Positions 17,552-25,958 of a stretch of DNA of 64,000 bases are shown here, in pieces. Source of the DNA: SURF-21 sp964510515 (GTDB lineage: Bacteria; Actinomycetota; Geothermincolia; Geothermincolales; RBG-13-55-18); NCBI GenBank assembly GCA_964510515.1, contig CAZEAU010000006.1, positions 1-64,000 on the forward strand, written 5' to 3'. Each line of letters starts with the position of its first letter. Position 1 is the first letter of the stretch. The notes under the pieces were generated by a model. The model saw only the letters and a program-made list of their open reading frames with translations. It was not told the DNA's origin and ran no database searches. A program made the translations under genes and the position numbers.

Positions 17552-19225
17552 ATGAACTGCGCGCAGGTGCTTATAGCGGGGATCAAGGCCATGGGGGCCA
17601 GGAGGATATACGGCGTCATCGGCACCTCCAACATCTCCTTCGTGGACGCGCTCTACGATCATCAGGGAGAGATCAAATACATCTCCTGCCGCCACGAGCA
17701 GGTGGCCGCGGGCATGGCCGACGCGGAGGGGAGGCTCGGCGGCGTGCCCGGCGTGGTGCTTACCCATTCCGGCCCGGGCGCCCTCAACGCACTCGTCTCG
17801 GTGGGTAACGCCTACAAGGACTGCAGCCCGGTGATCGTCCTCAGCGGGGCGGTGAAGAGGAAGCTGCGGGGCTCCGACGGCATGCTGGAGGCGGATCACG
17901 CGGGCATCTTCGCCCCCTTCTGCAAGGGGGTCTTCCGGCTGGAGGACGCCGAACGGGCGGCCGCCGTCTTCTCCAGGGCCTATGCCCTGGCCGTGTCAGG
18001 GGCGCGCGGGCCGGTGCTCATCGAGGTGCCCGAGGACGTGTGGGGCGAGGAGCTGCGGGGGCCCTCCCCCGACTTCAGGCTCTCCGCCGAATACCGTCCC
18101 CCCCTGCACGTGGAGGACGTGTGGCGGGTTCTGGGCAGGCTCAAGGAGGCCGAGAAGCCCCTCCTGCTCTCCGGCGGCGGGGTGGCCTATGCCCGCTGCG
18201 CCGACCTCCTGTCGCGCCTCGCCGAGGCCCTGCAGGTGCCGGTGATAACCACCGGCAACGGGCGCGGCACCATATCCGAGGACCATCCCCTGTGCCTGGG
18301 CCGGGCGGGTTTCGCGGGAGGGAACGAGGTGGCCGATACCGCTCTCGCCCAGGCGGACGTGGTGCTGGGCCTGGGATGCACCATCTCCGACCTCACCAGC
18401 TACGAGTACACGCTGCCCATCGGGGGCGACGTCATCCTGGTCAACATCGACCTCGAGGCCATGCTCACCAGCCTCTTCCGCGCGCGCTACATGATCGAGG
18501 CGGACGTGCGGGATTTTCTGGCGGAGGCCCTGGGGGCGCTGAAAGGCTACCGCCCTCCGCAACGCACGGCGTGGCGGGACATGCTGCAGGAAAAGAGGCG
18601 GGAATGGGAGGTGCGCCTGCAGGCCTCCATAACCTCGGAGAAGACCCCCCTGTCGCCGGGCCGCGTGGTGCACGAGCTGGGGAAGCTCCTGCCCGCGGGG
18701 CACATCATCACCGCGGGCGCGGGCACCCACCTGCTCTATCCCATGGCCTTCCTACCCTGCCGGGAACCGCTGAGCTTCCTCTCGGCGGTCAACTTCGGCG
18801 CCATGGGTTTCGGCTTTCCGGCGGCGCTGGCCGCGAAGCTGCTGCGCCCCGAGGCCGAGGTGGTGGCCATCCTCGGAGACGGCGACTTCATGATGACCCT
18901 GCAGGACCTGGAGACGGCGTGCCGGGAGGGGATAGGGGTGCGGGTGCTGGTCCTCAACGACAACATGTACCGCGTGCTCAACATCAGGCAGCGGCTGCAG
19001 TGCGGGGGCCGGATACTGGGGACCTGCCACGGCAACCCCGATTTTGCGGCCCTGGCGCGCTCCTTCGGGGCGGACGGCTTCAGGCTGGAGAGGGTGGAGG
19101 ACATCGGCGGGATGCTGGCCGAGGCGCTGGCGGCGCCGGGCCCCGCGGTGGTCGATGTCATCATCGACCCCGACGATCTGCCCCCGCTGAACCTGGAGGC
19201 GACCCTGCGCATGGGCATGGCATGA
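17552..19225 (+). CDS. thiamine pyrophosphate-dependent enzyme, acetolactate synthase family
   Basis: A 557-residue enzyme with the three-domain plan of acetolactate synthases and related decarboxylases. The activating glutamate is Glu49 in SCRHEQVAAG. The TPP/Mg motif runs from GDGDFMMTLQDLETA to LNDNMYRVLN. The middle domain carries ITTGNGRGTISEDHPLCLGR. Nothing nearby (no ilvN regulatory subunit, no ilvC) supports acetolactate synthesis, so the substrate stays open: a 2-oxoacid decarboxylase or carboligase is possible. It is co-oriented with, and touches, the yjbQ gene. The 270 bases before it are very GC-rich and show no gene. Confidence 0.85.
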   Translation: MNCAQVLIAGIKAMGARRIYGVIGTSNISFVDALYDHQGEIKYISCRHEQVAAGMADAEGRLGGVPGVVLTHSGPGALNALVSVGNAYKDCSPVIVLSGAVKRKLRGSDGMLEADHAGIFAPFCKGVFRLEDAERAAAVFSRAYALAVSGARGPVLIEVPEDVWGEELRGPSPDFRLSAEYRPPLHVEDVWRVLGRLKEAEKPLLLSGGGVAYARCADLLSRLAEALQVPVITTGNGRGTISEDHPLCLGRAGFAGGNEVADTALAQADVVLGLGCTISDLTSYEYTLPIGGDVILVNIDLEAMLTSLFRARYMIEADVRDFLAEALGALKGYRPPQRTAWRDMLQEKRREWEVRLQASITSEKTPLSPGRVVHELGKLLPAGHIITAGAGTHLLYPMAFLPCREPLSFLSAVNFGAMGFGFPAALAAKLLRPEAEVVAILGDGDFMMTLQDLETACREGIGVRVLVLNDNMYRVLNIRQRLQCGGRILGTCHGNPDFAALARSFGADGFRLERVEDIGGMLAEALAAPGPAVVDVIIDPDDLPPLNLEATLRMGMA

Positions 19226-19272
19226 GGCGCTCGGAACGGAGCGATGGCGGCGGAGAGAAAAGGGGTGAGGAG

Positions 19273-19677
19273 ATGGCGGCGGTGGGGTTCTTCGAGGTGG
19301 TCACGACATCCCGTTCCCAGATGGTTGACGTGACCGCGCGGGTGCGGACGGTGGTCAAGCAGACGGGAGTCGGCGCCGGCTTGTGCGTGGTCTATGTCCC
19401 CCATACCACCGCGGGTATCACCATCAACGAGAGCGCTGACCCCGCGGTGGCCGCGGATATCCTCGAGCACCTGGAGAAGCTGGTGCCGCAGGGGAGATAC
19501 CGGCACCGCGAGGGCAACGCCGACTCCCATATCAAGGCGAGCATGATGGGGTTCTCCGCCTGCATCCCGGTCGAGGGCGCCGAGCTCTCCCTCGGCACCT
19601 GGCAGGGGGTCTTCTTCTGCGAGTTCGACGGGCCCCGCCACCGGCGGGTGTGGGTTAAGGTGGTCCCGGATGGATAG
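19273..19677 (+). CDS. YjbQ family protein (UPF0047)
   Basis: A 134-residue protein of the YjbQ/UPF0047 family, for which a weak thiamin-phosphate synthase activity has been described. The characteristic metal-site region HTTAGITINESADP is present, as are the later HREGNADSHIKASMMG and GTWQGVFFCEFDGPR. I chose the ATG at 19273 because GGTGAGGAG lies just upstream and the family begins there; an ATG at 19222, overlapping the previous stop, would add 17 unconserved residues. It follows the TPP enzyme and overlaps the next gene by 8 bases. A role with thiamin supply to its neighbour is speculation. Confidence 0.88.
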   Translation: MAAVGFFEVVTTSRSQMVDVTARVRTVVKQTGVGAGLCVVYVPHTTAGITINESADPAVAADILEHLEKLVPQGRYRHREGNADSHIKASMMGFSACIPVEGAELSLGTWQGVFFCEFDGPRHRRVWVKVVPDG

Positions 19678-20494
19678 GCGGGTGATCACCCTGACCAGCG
19701 ACTTCGGCTTCGCCGAGGAGTGGGTGGGGGCGGTGAAGGGCGTCATCCTCTGCATCAATCCCGCCGCGTCCATCGTGGACATCAGCCACGACATCCCGCC
19801 CTTCGATATCGCCAAGGGGGCCTTCGTGCTCGCGGCGGCATTGCCGCATATGCCGCCGGGGGTGCATTTGGCGGTGGTGGACCCGGGGGTGGGGACGCGC
19901 CGCCTGGCCGTGGCGCTGCTGGCGGCGCGCGGCGACGCTTTGGTGGGGCCGGACAACGGCCTGCTCATCCCGGCGGCGGAGCGCCTGGGGGGTGTGGAGC
20001 GCGCCTTTCTTCTCGACGAAGAGGACTTTTTCCGCTCTCCCGTGCACCCCACCTTTCACGCCCGCGACATTTTCGCTCCCGTCGCTGCCCACCTCTCCCT
20101 GGGCGTGGACCCGCGGCAGATGGGTTCTCCCATGCACGCCGACGACCTGGTACCGGCGCCGTGGAGCCCGGCGCGCGAGGGCCCGGGCGCGGTATACGCC
20201 AGCGTGATCGACGTGGACCGCTTCGGCTCCCTGCGCCTCAATGTCCGCCCGGAGCAAACGGCATCGCTGGGATACGCGACGGGCGACCGCGTGCTGCTGG
20301 GGTTGGGCGAGGAGGAGCTGGAGGCGCACCTGGCCACCACCTTCGCGGACGTGGAGCTGGGCGGGGTACTCCTCTTCGAGGACTCCTCGGGAGTGATGGC
20401 CGCGGGGGTCAGCGGCGGCTCCCTGCAGGCGCGCTGCGGCGCACGGCCCGGCGATACCGTCATCATATATGGCCCCTCGCGCGGCGGAGGCTGA
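19670..20494 (+). CDS. SAM hydroxide adenosyltransferase (DUF62 family)
   Basis: A 274-residue protein of the family that hydrolyses S-adenosylmethionine to adenosine and methionine. Family blocks are in order: ITLTSDFGFAEEWVGAVKG, VDISHDIPPFD, VVDPGVGTRR, GPDNGLLIPA, and the C-terminal barrel with IDVDRFGSLRLNV. Fluorinases and chlorinases share this fold but have specific loop insertions I do not see. It overlaps yjbQ by 8 bases and likely shares its transcript. Confidence 0.9.
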   Translation: MDRRVITLTSDFGFAEEWVGAVKGVILCINPAASIVDISHDIPPFDIAKGAFVLAAALPHMPPGVHLAVVDPGVGTRRLAVALLAARGDALVGPDNGLLIPAAERLGGVERAFLLDEEDFFRSPVHPTFHARDIFAPVAAHLSLGVDPRQMGSPMHADDLVPAPWSPAREGPGAVYASVIDVDRFGSLRLNVRPEQTASLGYATGDRVLLGLGEEELEAHLATTFADVELGGVLLFEDSSGVMAAGVSGGSLQARCGARPGDTVIIYGPSRGGG

Positions 20495-20611
20495 CGGGCC
20501 CGCTCTCCGCGCGGGCGAGGCCATGCCCCGGGGGTCTCACGTGCGGGGACGGCGCCCCCCGGCCTTGGCGGCGGGGTGGGGAGAGGGCCGCCGGCAAGCC
20601 CGGTTCTTTCC

Positions 20612-20640
20612 TTGCGCGATGCGCCGAGTCTGATTAATGT
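20612..20640 (+). promoter_or_regulatory. possible promoter of the small Cys-rich gene
   Basis: TTGCGC at 20612-20617 and TAATGT at 20635-20640 are 17 bases apart, about 48 bases before the start codon. Confidence 0.4.
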
Positions 20641-20687
20641 ATTAAGGTGTGTCTCGACGCCCTGTCAGCCAAGAGAAGGAGGCACCT

Positions 20688-20885
20688 ATGGCGGGTGACT
20701 GCAAAAACTATCAGGCCAACCTGGAGCGCTGCAACTGTACCTATGAGCCGTGTCCCCGCAAGGGATACTGCTGCGAATGCATGGAGTATCACCGGCGCAT
20801 GGGCGAGCTGCCGGCCTGTTATTTCCCGCCCGAGGTGGAGAAGACCTACGACCGTTCGATAGAGCGTTTCATAGCGTGCCGGTAG
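20688..20885 (+). CDS. small Cys-rich protein, DUF6485-like
   Basis: A 65-residue protein with nine cysteines (positions 5, 15, 17, 22, 28, 29, 31, 44 and 64), probably binding metal. The sequence CNCTYEPCPRKGYCCEC followed by YHRRMGELPACYFP resembles the DUF6485 family of small proteins seen in anaerobes; its function is unknown. The ATG at 20688 has AGAAGGAGG at 20673-20682, which decides the start; the open frame reaches back to 20649 but that part is not conserved. It lies 43 bases before the thiolase gene in the same direction. Confidence 0.8.
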   Translation: MAGDCKNYQANLERCNCTYEPCPRKGYCCECMEYHRRMGELPACYFPPEVEKTYDRSIERFIACR

Positions 20886-20927
20886 CGACGCTCGTCATGC
20901 TGCAAGGGATGTAAGAAGGAGGTAGAA

Positions 20928-22103
20928 ATGAACGAAGCCTATATCGTGAGCGGGTGCCGCACGGCCATCGGCAGATTCGGCGGCGGACTCAAGGACGTCA
21001 AGACCGGGGAGCTGGTGCGCATCGTCATCGAGGAGGCGCTGCGGCGGGGGCAGGTCTCGCCGCAGGACGTCGACGAGGCCGTTTTCGGCCAGGTGGTGCC
21101 GCGCACGGACGAGAACTGCCTGGCGGCCAGGCTGGGTGCCCTGCGGGCGGGCCTCCCCTATACCGTCCCCGCCGCGGGCATCATCCGCGGCTGCGGCTCG
21201 GGCATGCAGGCGGTGATAGATGCAGTCAGGGCCATACGCCTGGGCGACTCCGGGGTGGTGGTGGCCGGCGGCGCCGAGAACATGAGCTCCATCCATTACT
21301 ACAGCAACGACATGCGCTGGGGAAAGCGCATGCGCACCGGGGAGTTCATCGACGGCCTGTGGGAGGTGCTGCATGACCCCTACAACGGCCTGGTCATGGG
21401 CATGACCGCCGAGAACATCGCCGAGCGCTACGGCGTCAGCCGCGAGGAGCAGGACGCCTATGCCCTGGAGAGCCAGCGCCGCGCCCTCGCCGCCATCGCC
21501 GCGGGCAAGTTCAAGCAGGAGATAGTGCCGGTGGAGATAAAGACGCGCAAGGGCGCCGTCGTCTTCGACACCGACGAACACCCCACCGAGACCACGCTGG
21601 AGAAGCTTTCCTCGCTCCCCCCCGCCTTTAAGAAAGGGGGAACGGTGACTGCCGGCAACGCCTCCGGCATCAACGATGCCGCCGCCGCCCTGGTCCTCAT
21701 GTCGGGCCGGAAGGTGGAGGAACTGGGGGTGAAGCCGCTGGCCAGGGTGCTCTCCTATTCCTACGTGGGGGTGGATCCGGAGATCATGGGGGTCGGTCCT
21801 ATCTACGCCGTGCCCAAGGCGCTGGAGAAGGCGGGCCTCGAGCTGAAGGACATCGAGGTCATCGAGCTCAACGAGGCCTTTGCCGCACAGGCTTTCACCT
21901 GCATCCGGGAGCTGGGCCTGGACCCGAAGATAACCAATATCTACGGCAGCGGCATCGCCCTGGGTCATCCCGTGGGCTGCACCGGAGCCCGCATCGTGGT
22001 CACCCTGATGAGCGCCATGCGCGACCTGGACGTGAAGCGGGGCCTGGCCACCTTGTGCATAGGCGGCGGACAGGGCACCGCCATCGTGCTCGAGCGCGTG
22101 TGA
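20928..22103 (+). CDS. thiolase (acetyl-CoA acetyltransferase)
   Basis: It condenses two acetyl-CoA, or cleaves 3-ketoacyl-CoA. The 391-residue product begins with the family pattern AYIVSGCRTAIGRFGG. The nucleophile cysteine is in RGCGSGMQAVIDA, the histidine in ELNEAFAAQ and HPVGCTGARI regions, and the second active-site cysteine in LCIGGGQGTAIVLERV. Length is standard. AAGGAGGTAG sits just before the ATG. It is the last gene before the B12 riboswitch. With the acyl-CoA dehydrogenase it suggests beta-oxidation-type chemistry, though the two are not in one operon. Confidence 0.94.
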   Translation: MNEAYIVSGCRTAIGRFGGGLKDVKTGELVRIVIEEALRRGQVSPQDVDEAVFGQVVPRTDENCLAARLGALRAGLPYTVPAAGIIRGCGSGMQAVIDAVRAIRLGDSGVVVAGGAENMSSIHYYSNDMRWGKRMRTGEFIDGLWEVLHDPYNGLVMGMTAENIAERYGVSREEQDAYALESQRRALAAIAAGKFKQEIVPVEIKTRKGAVVFDTDEHPTETTLEKLSSLPPAFKKGGTVTAGNASGINDAAAALVLMSGRKVEELGVKPLARVLSYSYVGVDPEIMGVGPIYAVPKALEKAGLELKDIEVIELNEAFAAQAFTCIRELGLDPKITNIYGSGIALGHPVGCTGARIVVTLMSAMRDLDVKRGLATLCIGGGQGTAIVLERV

Positions 22104-22124
22104 GAGGAGCGGGCTGCATGCCGC

Positions 22125-22154
22125 TTCCGTTAAGTCCGTGCGTTGTGTTAAAAT
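22125..22154 (+). promoter_or_regulatory. promoter of the B12-controlled operon
   Basis: TTCCGT at 22125-22130 and TAAAAT at 22149-22154, spacing 18. The transcript would start about 20 bases before the riboswitch P1 stem. Confidence 0.45.
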
Positions 22155-22180
22155 AGAAAAGTTGAAAGCCGCATAACATG

Positions 22181-22336
22181 CCTGGCGGGCCCCGCAAGGG
22201 CCGAGAGGGAAGCCGGTGAGAGGCCGGCACGGTAGCGCCGCTGTATCCGGGAAGCGAAGCCCCACGAAACCACTGACAGCAGTCGGGAAGGGGGGGCGGA
22301 GCGAGGACCCGGGAGTCAGAAGACCTGCCCGACAGG
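22181..22336 (+). ncRNA. cobalamin riboswitch aptamer
   Basis: The 350-bp gap before cobU contains a B12-sensing leader. P1 is formed by CCTGGCGGGC (22181-22190) and GCCCGACAGG (22327-22336), nine of ten bases paired. Between them are the conserved blocks: GGGAAGCCGGTGAGAGGCC, GCCGCTGTA in the B12 box region, CCACTGACAGCAG, GGGAAGG, and GGGAGTCAGAAGACC. It should switch off the cob/btu operon when adenosylcobalamin is present. The expression platform is the terminator at 22387-22419. Confidence 0.93.
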
Positions 22337-22386
22337 AGTCAGCTTGCTCTCCGCATCAGAGAGGATCTGACGGTAGGTATAAACTG

Positions 22387-22419
22387 TCTCCGCTCTCTTC
22401 GAGAGGGCGGAGATTTTTT
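22387..22419 (+). terminator. riboswitch-controlled intrinsic terminator
   Basis: TCTCCGCTCTCT (22387-22398) pairs with AGAGGGCGGAGA (22402-22413; one G-T pair), loop of three bases, followed by TTTTTT. It lies between the aptamer and cobU. A second copy of TCTCCGC at 22348-22354 could pair with the same downstream arm and act as the antiterminator. Confidence 0.9.
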
Positions 22420-22453
22420 ACGCCCCCGGGGCCGAGCGCGGGGAGGAGGGACG

Positions 22454-23074
22454 ATGCAGGCGGATTCGCCGGCGGGAGGGCCGGCGCGGGAAAGGCGTGA
22501 GATGGAAAAGAGGATGGTGCTGGTGATAGGGGGGGCCCGCAGCGGCAAGAGCACCTTCGCCCAGGGCCTGGCGGAGGGCTCCGGCCTCGCGGTCTGCTAC
22601 CTGGCCACGGCCGAGGCGGGAGACGAGGAGATGATGCGGCGCATCCGCCATCACCGCCGGGCGCGCCCGCCCGGCTGGTCGACCCTGGAGCTGGAGGGGG
22701 GCACGCGGCTCGGGGAGCTCCCCCGGGGGTGCGGCCTGGCCCTGCTGGACTGCTTCACGGTATATCTCTCCAACCTCATGGCCGCGAGCGGCCTCTCGTG
22801 GGCGGCGGAGGACGAGGACGCCATGCCCGAGGACGAGGTGCTGCGGCGCATGGAGATGTGCGAGCACGGCTCCCTGGACATGATCGAGAGTCTGCGCCGC
22901 GGGGCGCAGGCCCTCATCGTCGTCTCCAACGAGGTGGGGATGGGGGTGGTGCCCCCCTACCGCCTGGGCCGCGTCTTTCGCGACCTGGCGGGCCGGCTCA
23001 ACCAGCGGCTGGCGGAGCGGGCGGACGAGGTCTATATGGTGGCCGCGGGCCTGGCCCTGCGCATGAAGGGATGA
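22454..23074 (+). CDS. cobU: adenosylcobinamide kinase / phosphate guanylyltransferase
   Basis: It phosphorylates adenosylcobinamide and adds GMP, activating it for loop assembly. The 206-residue product has the P-loop GGARSGKSTFA, the ATAEAGDEEMMRRIRHHRRARP block with the guanylylated-type histidines, and VSNEVGMGVVPPYRLGRVFRDLAG at the end. The ATG at 22454 has GAGGAGG upstream; an in-frame ATG at 22502 would remove 16 unconserved residues. First gene after the riboswitch terminator. Confidence 0.94.
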   Translation: MQADSPAGGPARERREMEKRMVLVIGGARSGKSTFAQGLAEGSGLAVCYLATAEAGDEEMMRRIRHHRRARPPGWSTLELEGGTRLGELPRGCGLALLDCFTVYLSNLMAASGLSWAAEDEDAMPEDEVLRRMEMCEHGSLDMIESLRRGAQALIVVSNEVGMGVVPPYRLGRVFRDLAGRLNQRLAERADEVYMVAAGLALRMKG

Positions 23075-23087
23075 GGTGGAGGAGGAG

Positions 23088-24158
23088 ATGGCAACGCTTG
23101 CCGGGACCCTGCGCGGAATAGGCGCGCTGGACGCCGCGGCCATGCGGGAGGCCGCGGCGCGGCAGGAGCGCCTGGCCAAGCCGCCGGGCGCCCTGGGTAT
23201 GCTGGAGGAGATAGCGGTGAAGGTCGCGGGCATAACCGGCGACCCCCTGCCGCGCCCGGGCAGGAAGGCGCTCATCGTCATGGCCGCCGACCACGGCGTG
23301 GCCGGCGAGGGGGTCAGCCATTATCCGCCCGAGGTGACTGCGCAGATGGTCGGCGTCTTCCTGGCGGGGAGAGCGGCCATCAACGTTCTAGCGCGCCATG
23401 CCGGAGCGGAGGTGCGTATCGTGGACGTCGGCGTGACCGCACCCCTGCGCGGCGAGGGCCTGACCTCGCGCAAGCTCATGGCGGGCACGGCCAATATGGC
23501 CGCCGGACCGGCCATGCCGCGCGAGACGGCCGTGGCCGCCGTGGAGGTGGGAATCGAGGTGGCGGGGGAGGAGATCGCGCGCGGCGCCCGCTTCCTGGCC
23601 GCGGGCGACATGGGCATCGGGAACACCACCGCCGCCAGCGCCATCACCGCCTGCATCACCGGCCTCGAAGCGCGCGAGGTCACCGGGCGCGGCACGGGCA
23701 TAGGGGACGAGGGCCTGGAGCGGAAGCTGGCGGTCGTGCGTCGCGCCCTGGAGGTGAACGCGCCGGACCCCGGCGACGCCCTGGAGGTCCTGGCCAAGGT
23801 GGGCGGGCTGGAGATCGCCGCCATCGCGGGTGTGATGCTGGCCGCGGCGGCGGCGCGCCGCCCCGTGCTGGTGGACGGGTTCATCTCCGGGGCGGCGGCG
23901 CTCATCGCCGCGGGAATGCACCCGCGCGCCGCGGATTTCATGCTCGCCTCGCACCTCTCGGTGGAAAGGGGACATGCCGCCGTCCTGGAGCGCCTCAGGC
24001 TGCGCCCCATCATCCGGGCGGATATGCGCCTGGGGGAAGGCACGGGTGCCGCGCTGGCCTTCCTCCTGGTGGACGCGTCCCTGAAGATACTGGCGGAGAT
24101 GGTGACCTTCGAGGAGGCGGAGGTCGCCGGACCGGAGCGAAAAGGCCGGGACGAATGA
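23088..24158 (+). CDS. cobT: nicotinate-nucleotide:dimethylbenzimidazole phosphoribosyltransferase
   Basis: It makes alpha-ribazole phosphate, the lower ligand of B12. The 356-residue product carries RQERLAKPPGALGMLEEIA, the DHGVAGEGVSHYPPEVTAQMV stretch (in two parts: DHGVAGEG and SHYPPEVTAQMV), GDMGIGNTTAASAI and the catalytic glutamate in RLGEGTGAALAF. I prefer the ATG at 23088, which has GTGGAGGAG upstream, over the GTG at 23076. It follows cobU by 13 bases. The enzyme can use several bases, so the exact lower ligand is not fixed by the sequence. Confidence 0.94.
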   Translation: MATLAGTLRGIGALDAAAMREAAARQERLAKPPGALGMLEEIAVKVAGITGDPLPRPGRKALIVMAADHGVAGEGVSHYPPEVTAQMVGVFLAGRAAINVLARHAGAEVRIVDVGVTAPLRGEGLTSRKLMAGTANMAAGPAMPRETAVAAVEVGIEVAGEEIARGARFLAAGDMGIGNTTAASAITACITGLEAREVTGRGTGIGDEGLERKLAVVRRALEVNAPDPGDALEVLAKVGGLEIAAIAGVMLAAAAARRPVLVDGFISGAAALIAAGMHPRAADFMLASHLSVERGHAAVLERLRLRPIIRADMRLGEGTGAALAFLLVDASLKILAEMVTFEEAEVAGPERKGRDE

Positions 24159-24183
24159 CGTATTTATCTGCAGGGGAGGAGGG

Positions 24184-24984
24184 ATGAGAGCCGTCCTCGC
24201 GGCCTTCCGCTTCCTCACCGCGCTGCCATTGGGGGCGGGACGGGGGGGCGATGAGGCGGGCCTGGCGGCCGGCACGGCCTTTTTCCCCCTGGTGGGGGCG
24301 GCGCTGGGCGGCCTGCTGGTGCTCACCGACTGGGCCTGCGGCAAGGCCTTCGGCAGCGCCGCGCGCCTCCTCTCCGCGGCCCTGGCGCTGGCGGTTTACG
24401 CCCTCTTCACCGGGGGGTTTCACCACGACGCCCTCATGGACACCGCCGACGCTTTCTGGGGGCGGCACCCCCGCGAGCAGCGCCTGCGCATCATGAAGGA
24501 CTCGCGTGCCGGGGCGCTGGGGGTCACGGCACTCGCCCTCTTCCTGCTCGTGGAGCTGGCGGCCCTCCATGCCCTGCCCTGGCAGCCGGCGGGACCGCAG
24601 GGCGGATTCCGCTGGGCGGCGCTGCTGGCTTTCCCGCTCCTGGGACGCTGGGTGATGGCCTACCTGTGCGTGCGTTTTCCCTATGCTCGCGAGGAGGGCA
24701 CGGGAGGGGCGATGGTGCGGGGCTCGCGCCCGCGGCATCTCGCCATCGCGACCGCCATCACCGCGGGAGCGCTGGCGGCGTGTTTCCTCTGCCTGGCCAG
24801 GGCTCCGCTGCTCATCGCCGTCCTCCCCGCGGCGGCGTTGGCCCTGGCGGAGGCGGCGGGGGGGTATTTCTCCCGCTCCCTCGGCGGGGTGACCGGGGAC
24901 GTCATCGGCGCCACGGGCATGATGACGGAAGCGCTGCTGCTGCTCATCATGGCCAGCCGCATACCGGAGCTCCTGGCGGGGTGA
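24184..24984 (+). CDS. cobS: adenosylcobinamide-GDP ribazoletransferase (cobalamin synthase)
   Basis: Membrane enzyme that joins adenosylcobinamide-GDP to alpha-ribazole phosphate. The 266-residue product begins RAVLAAFRFLTALPLG, a family hallmark, and has the acidic metal-binding pattern GGFHHDALMDTADAFWG. Six or so hydrophobic segments follow. Its stop overlaps the next start (TGATG). Confidence 0.93.
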   Translation: MRAVLAAFRFLTALPLGAGRGGDEAGLAAGTAFFPLVGAALGGLLVLTDWACGKAFGSAARLLSAALALAVYALFTGGFHHDALMDTADAFWGRHPREQRLRIMKDSRAGALGVTALALFLLVELAALHALPWQPAGPQGGFRWAALLAFPLLGRWVMAYLCVRFPYAREEGTGGAMVRGSRPRHLAIATAITAGALAACFLCLARAPLLIAVLPAAALALAEAAGGYFSRSLGGVTGDVIGATGMMTEALLLLIMASRIPELLAG

Positions 24985-25958
24985 TGAGGATGTCGCGAGC
25001 GCGCAGCCTCCGCCTCATCGCCGCCTGCCTCCTCGACCGTCTCCTCGGCGACCCGGAGGGCTATCCCCATCCGGTGAGGGTGATGGGATGGTGCATCGAG
25101 CGCCTGGAGGCGAGCCTGGCTCCCCGGGGGCGGGAGGGCGCCGCGGCCCTGTGCGCCGGCTGCGCCATCGCGACGGCGCTGAGCGCGGGGGCCTGGACGG
25201 CGGCGCGCCTCATCCTCTCCCTTCCCGGCGCGGCGCTCGCGGAGACGCTGCTTCTCTACACCGCGCTGGCGGGAAAAGAGCTGGAGAGATGCGCCCTGCG
25301 CGTGGTCGGAGACCTGGAGGCGGGAGACGTCGCGGCGGCAAAGAAGGACCTGGCGGCCCTGGCGGGGCGGGATCCCGAAGGCCTGGGGGAGGCCGGCATA
25401 TGCCGCGCCGTGGTGGAGTCGGTGGCCGAGAGCTACACCGACGGCGTGCTGGCGCCGCTGCTGTGGGGGGCGCTGGGAGGGGCTCCCGCCGCCATGGCCT
25501 TCAAGGCGGTATCCACCCTGGACTCCATGCTCGGACACCGCGACCCCGCGCACCTGCGCCTGGGGTGGTGTTCGGCGCGCCTCGACGACCTGGCGGTGTT
25601 TGCGGCGGCGAGGATCTCCCTGCTCCTCACGGCGGCGGCGGCACGCCTGTGCGGGTACGACCACCGCGCCGCCCTGCGGGTGGGGATGAGGGACCGCCTC
25701 GCCCATCCCAGCCCCAACAGCGCCCATGCCGAGGCGGCCTTCGCGGGCGCCCTGGGCCTGAAGCTGGGGGGGGCCGACCGCTATGCAGGCGCCAGGCGCG
25801 AGCTTCCGGAGATAGGCGAGGGCACGCGCGAGGCGGGGACCGAGCACGTGAGGCAGGCGGTGAGGCTGATGAGGACGGCGTCGCGGCTGGGGTTGTGCCT
25901 GGCGGCCCTGCTGGCCCTGCCCCTGCCCGCGCGCGCAAGAAGGCGGGCGGCGCCATGA
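24984..25958 (+). CDS. cbiB: adenosylcobinamide-phosphate synthase (CbiB/CobD type)
   Basis: Membrane enzyme that attaches aminopropanol (phosphate) to adenosylcobyric acid. The 324-residue product has LLDRLLGDPEGYPHPVRVMGW near the N-terminus, SESYTDGVLAPLLWGALGG-type sequence (here starting ESYTDGVLAPLLW) and KAVSTLDSMLGHRD in the middle, and RDRLAHPSPNSAHAEAAFAG at the end. The start is the ATG at 24984, overlapping the cobS stop; another ATG two codons later is equally possible. It needs the product of the following decarboxylase gene. Confidence 0.93.
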   Translation: MRMSRARSLRLIAACLLDRLLGDPEGYPHPVRVMGWCIERLEASLAPRGREGAAALCAGCAIATALSAGAWTAARLILSLPGAALAETLLLYTALAGKELERCALRVVGDLEAGDVAAAKKDLAALAGRDPEGLGEAGICRAVVESVAESYTDGVLAPLLWGALGGAPAAMAFKAVSTLDSMLGHRDPAHLRLGWCSARLDDLAVFAAARISLLLTAAAARLCGYDHRAALRVGMRDRLAHPSPNSAHAEAAFAGALGLKLGGADRYAGARRELPEIGEGTREAGTEHVRQAVRLMRTASRLGLCLAALLALPLPARARRRAAP

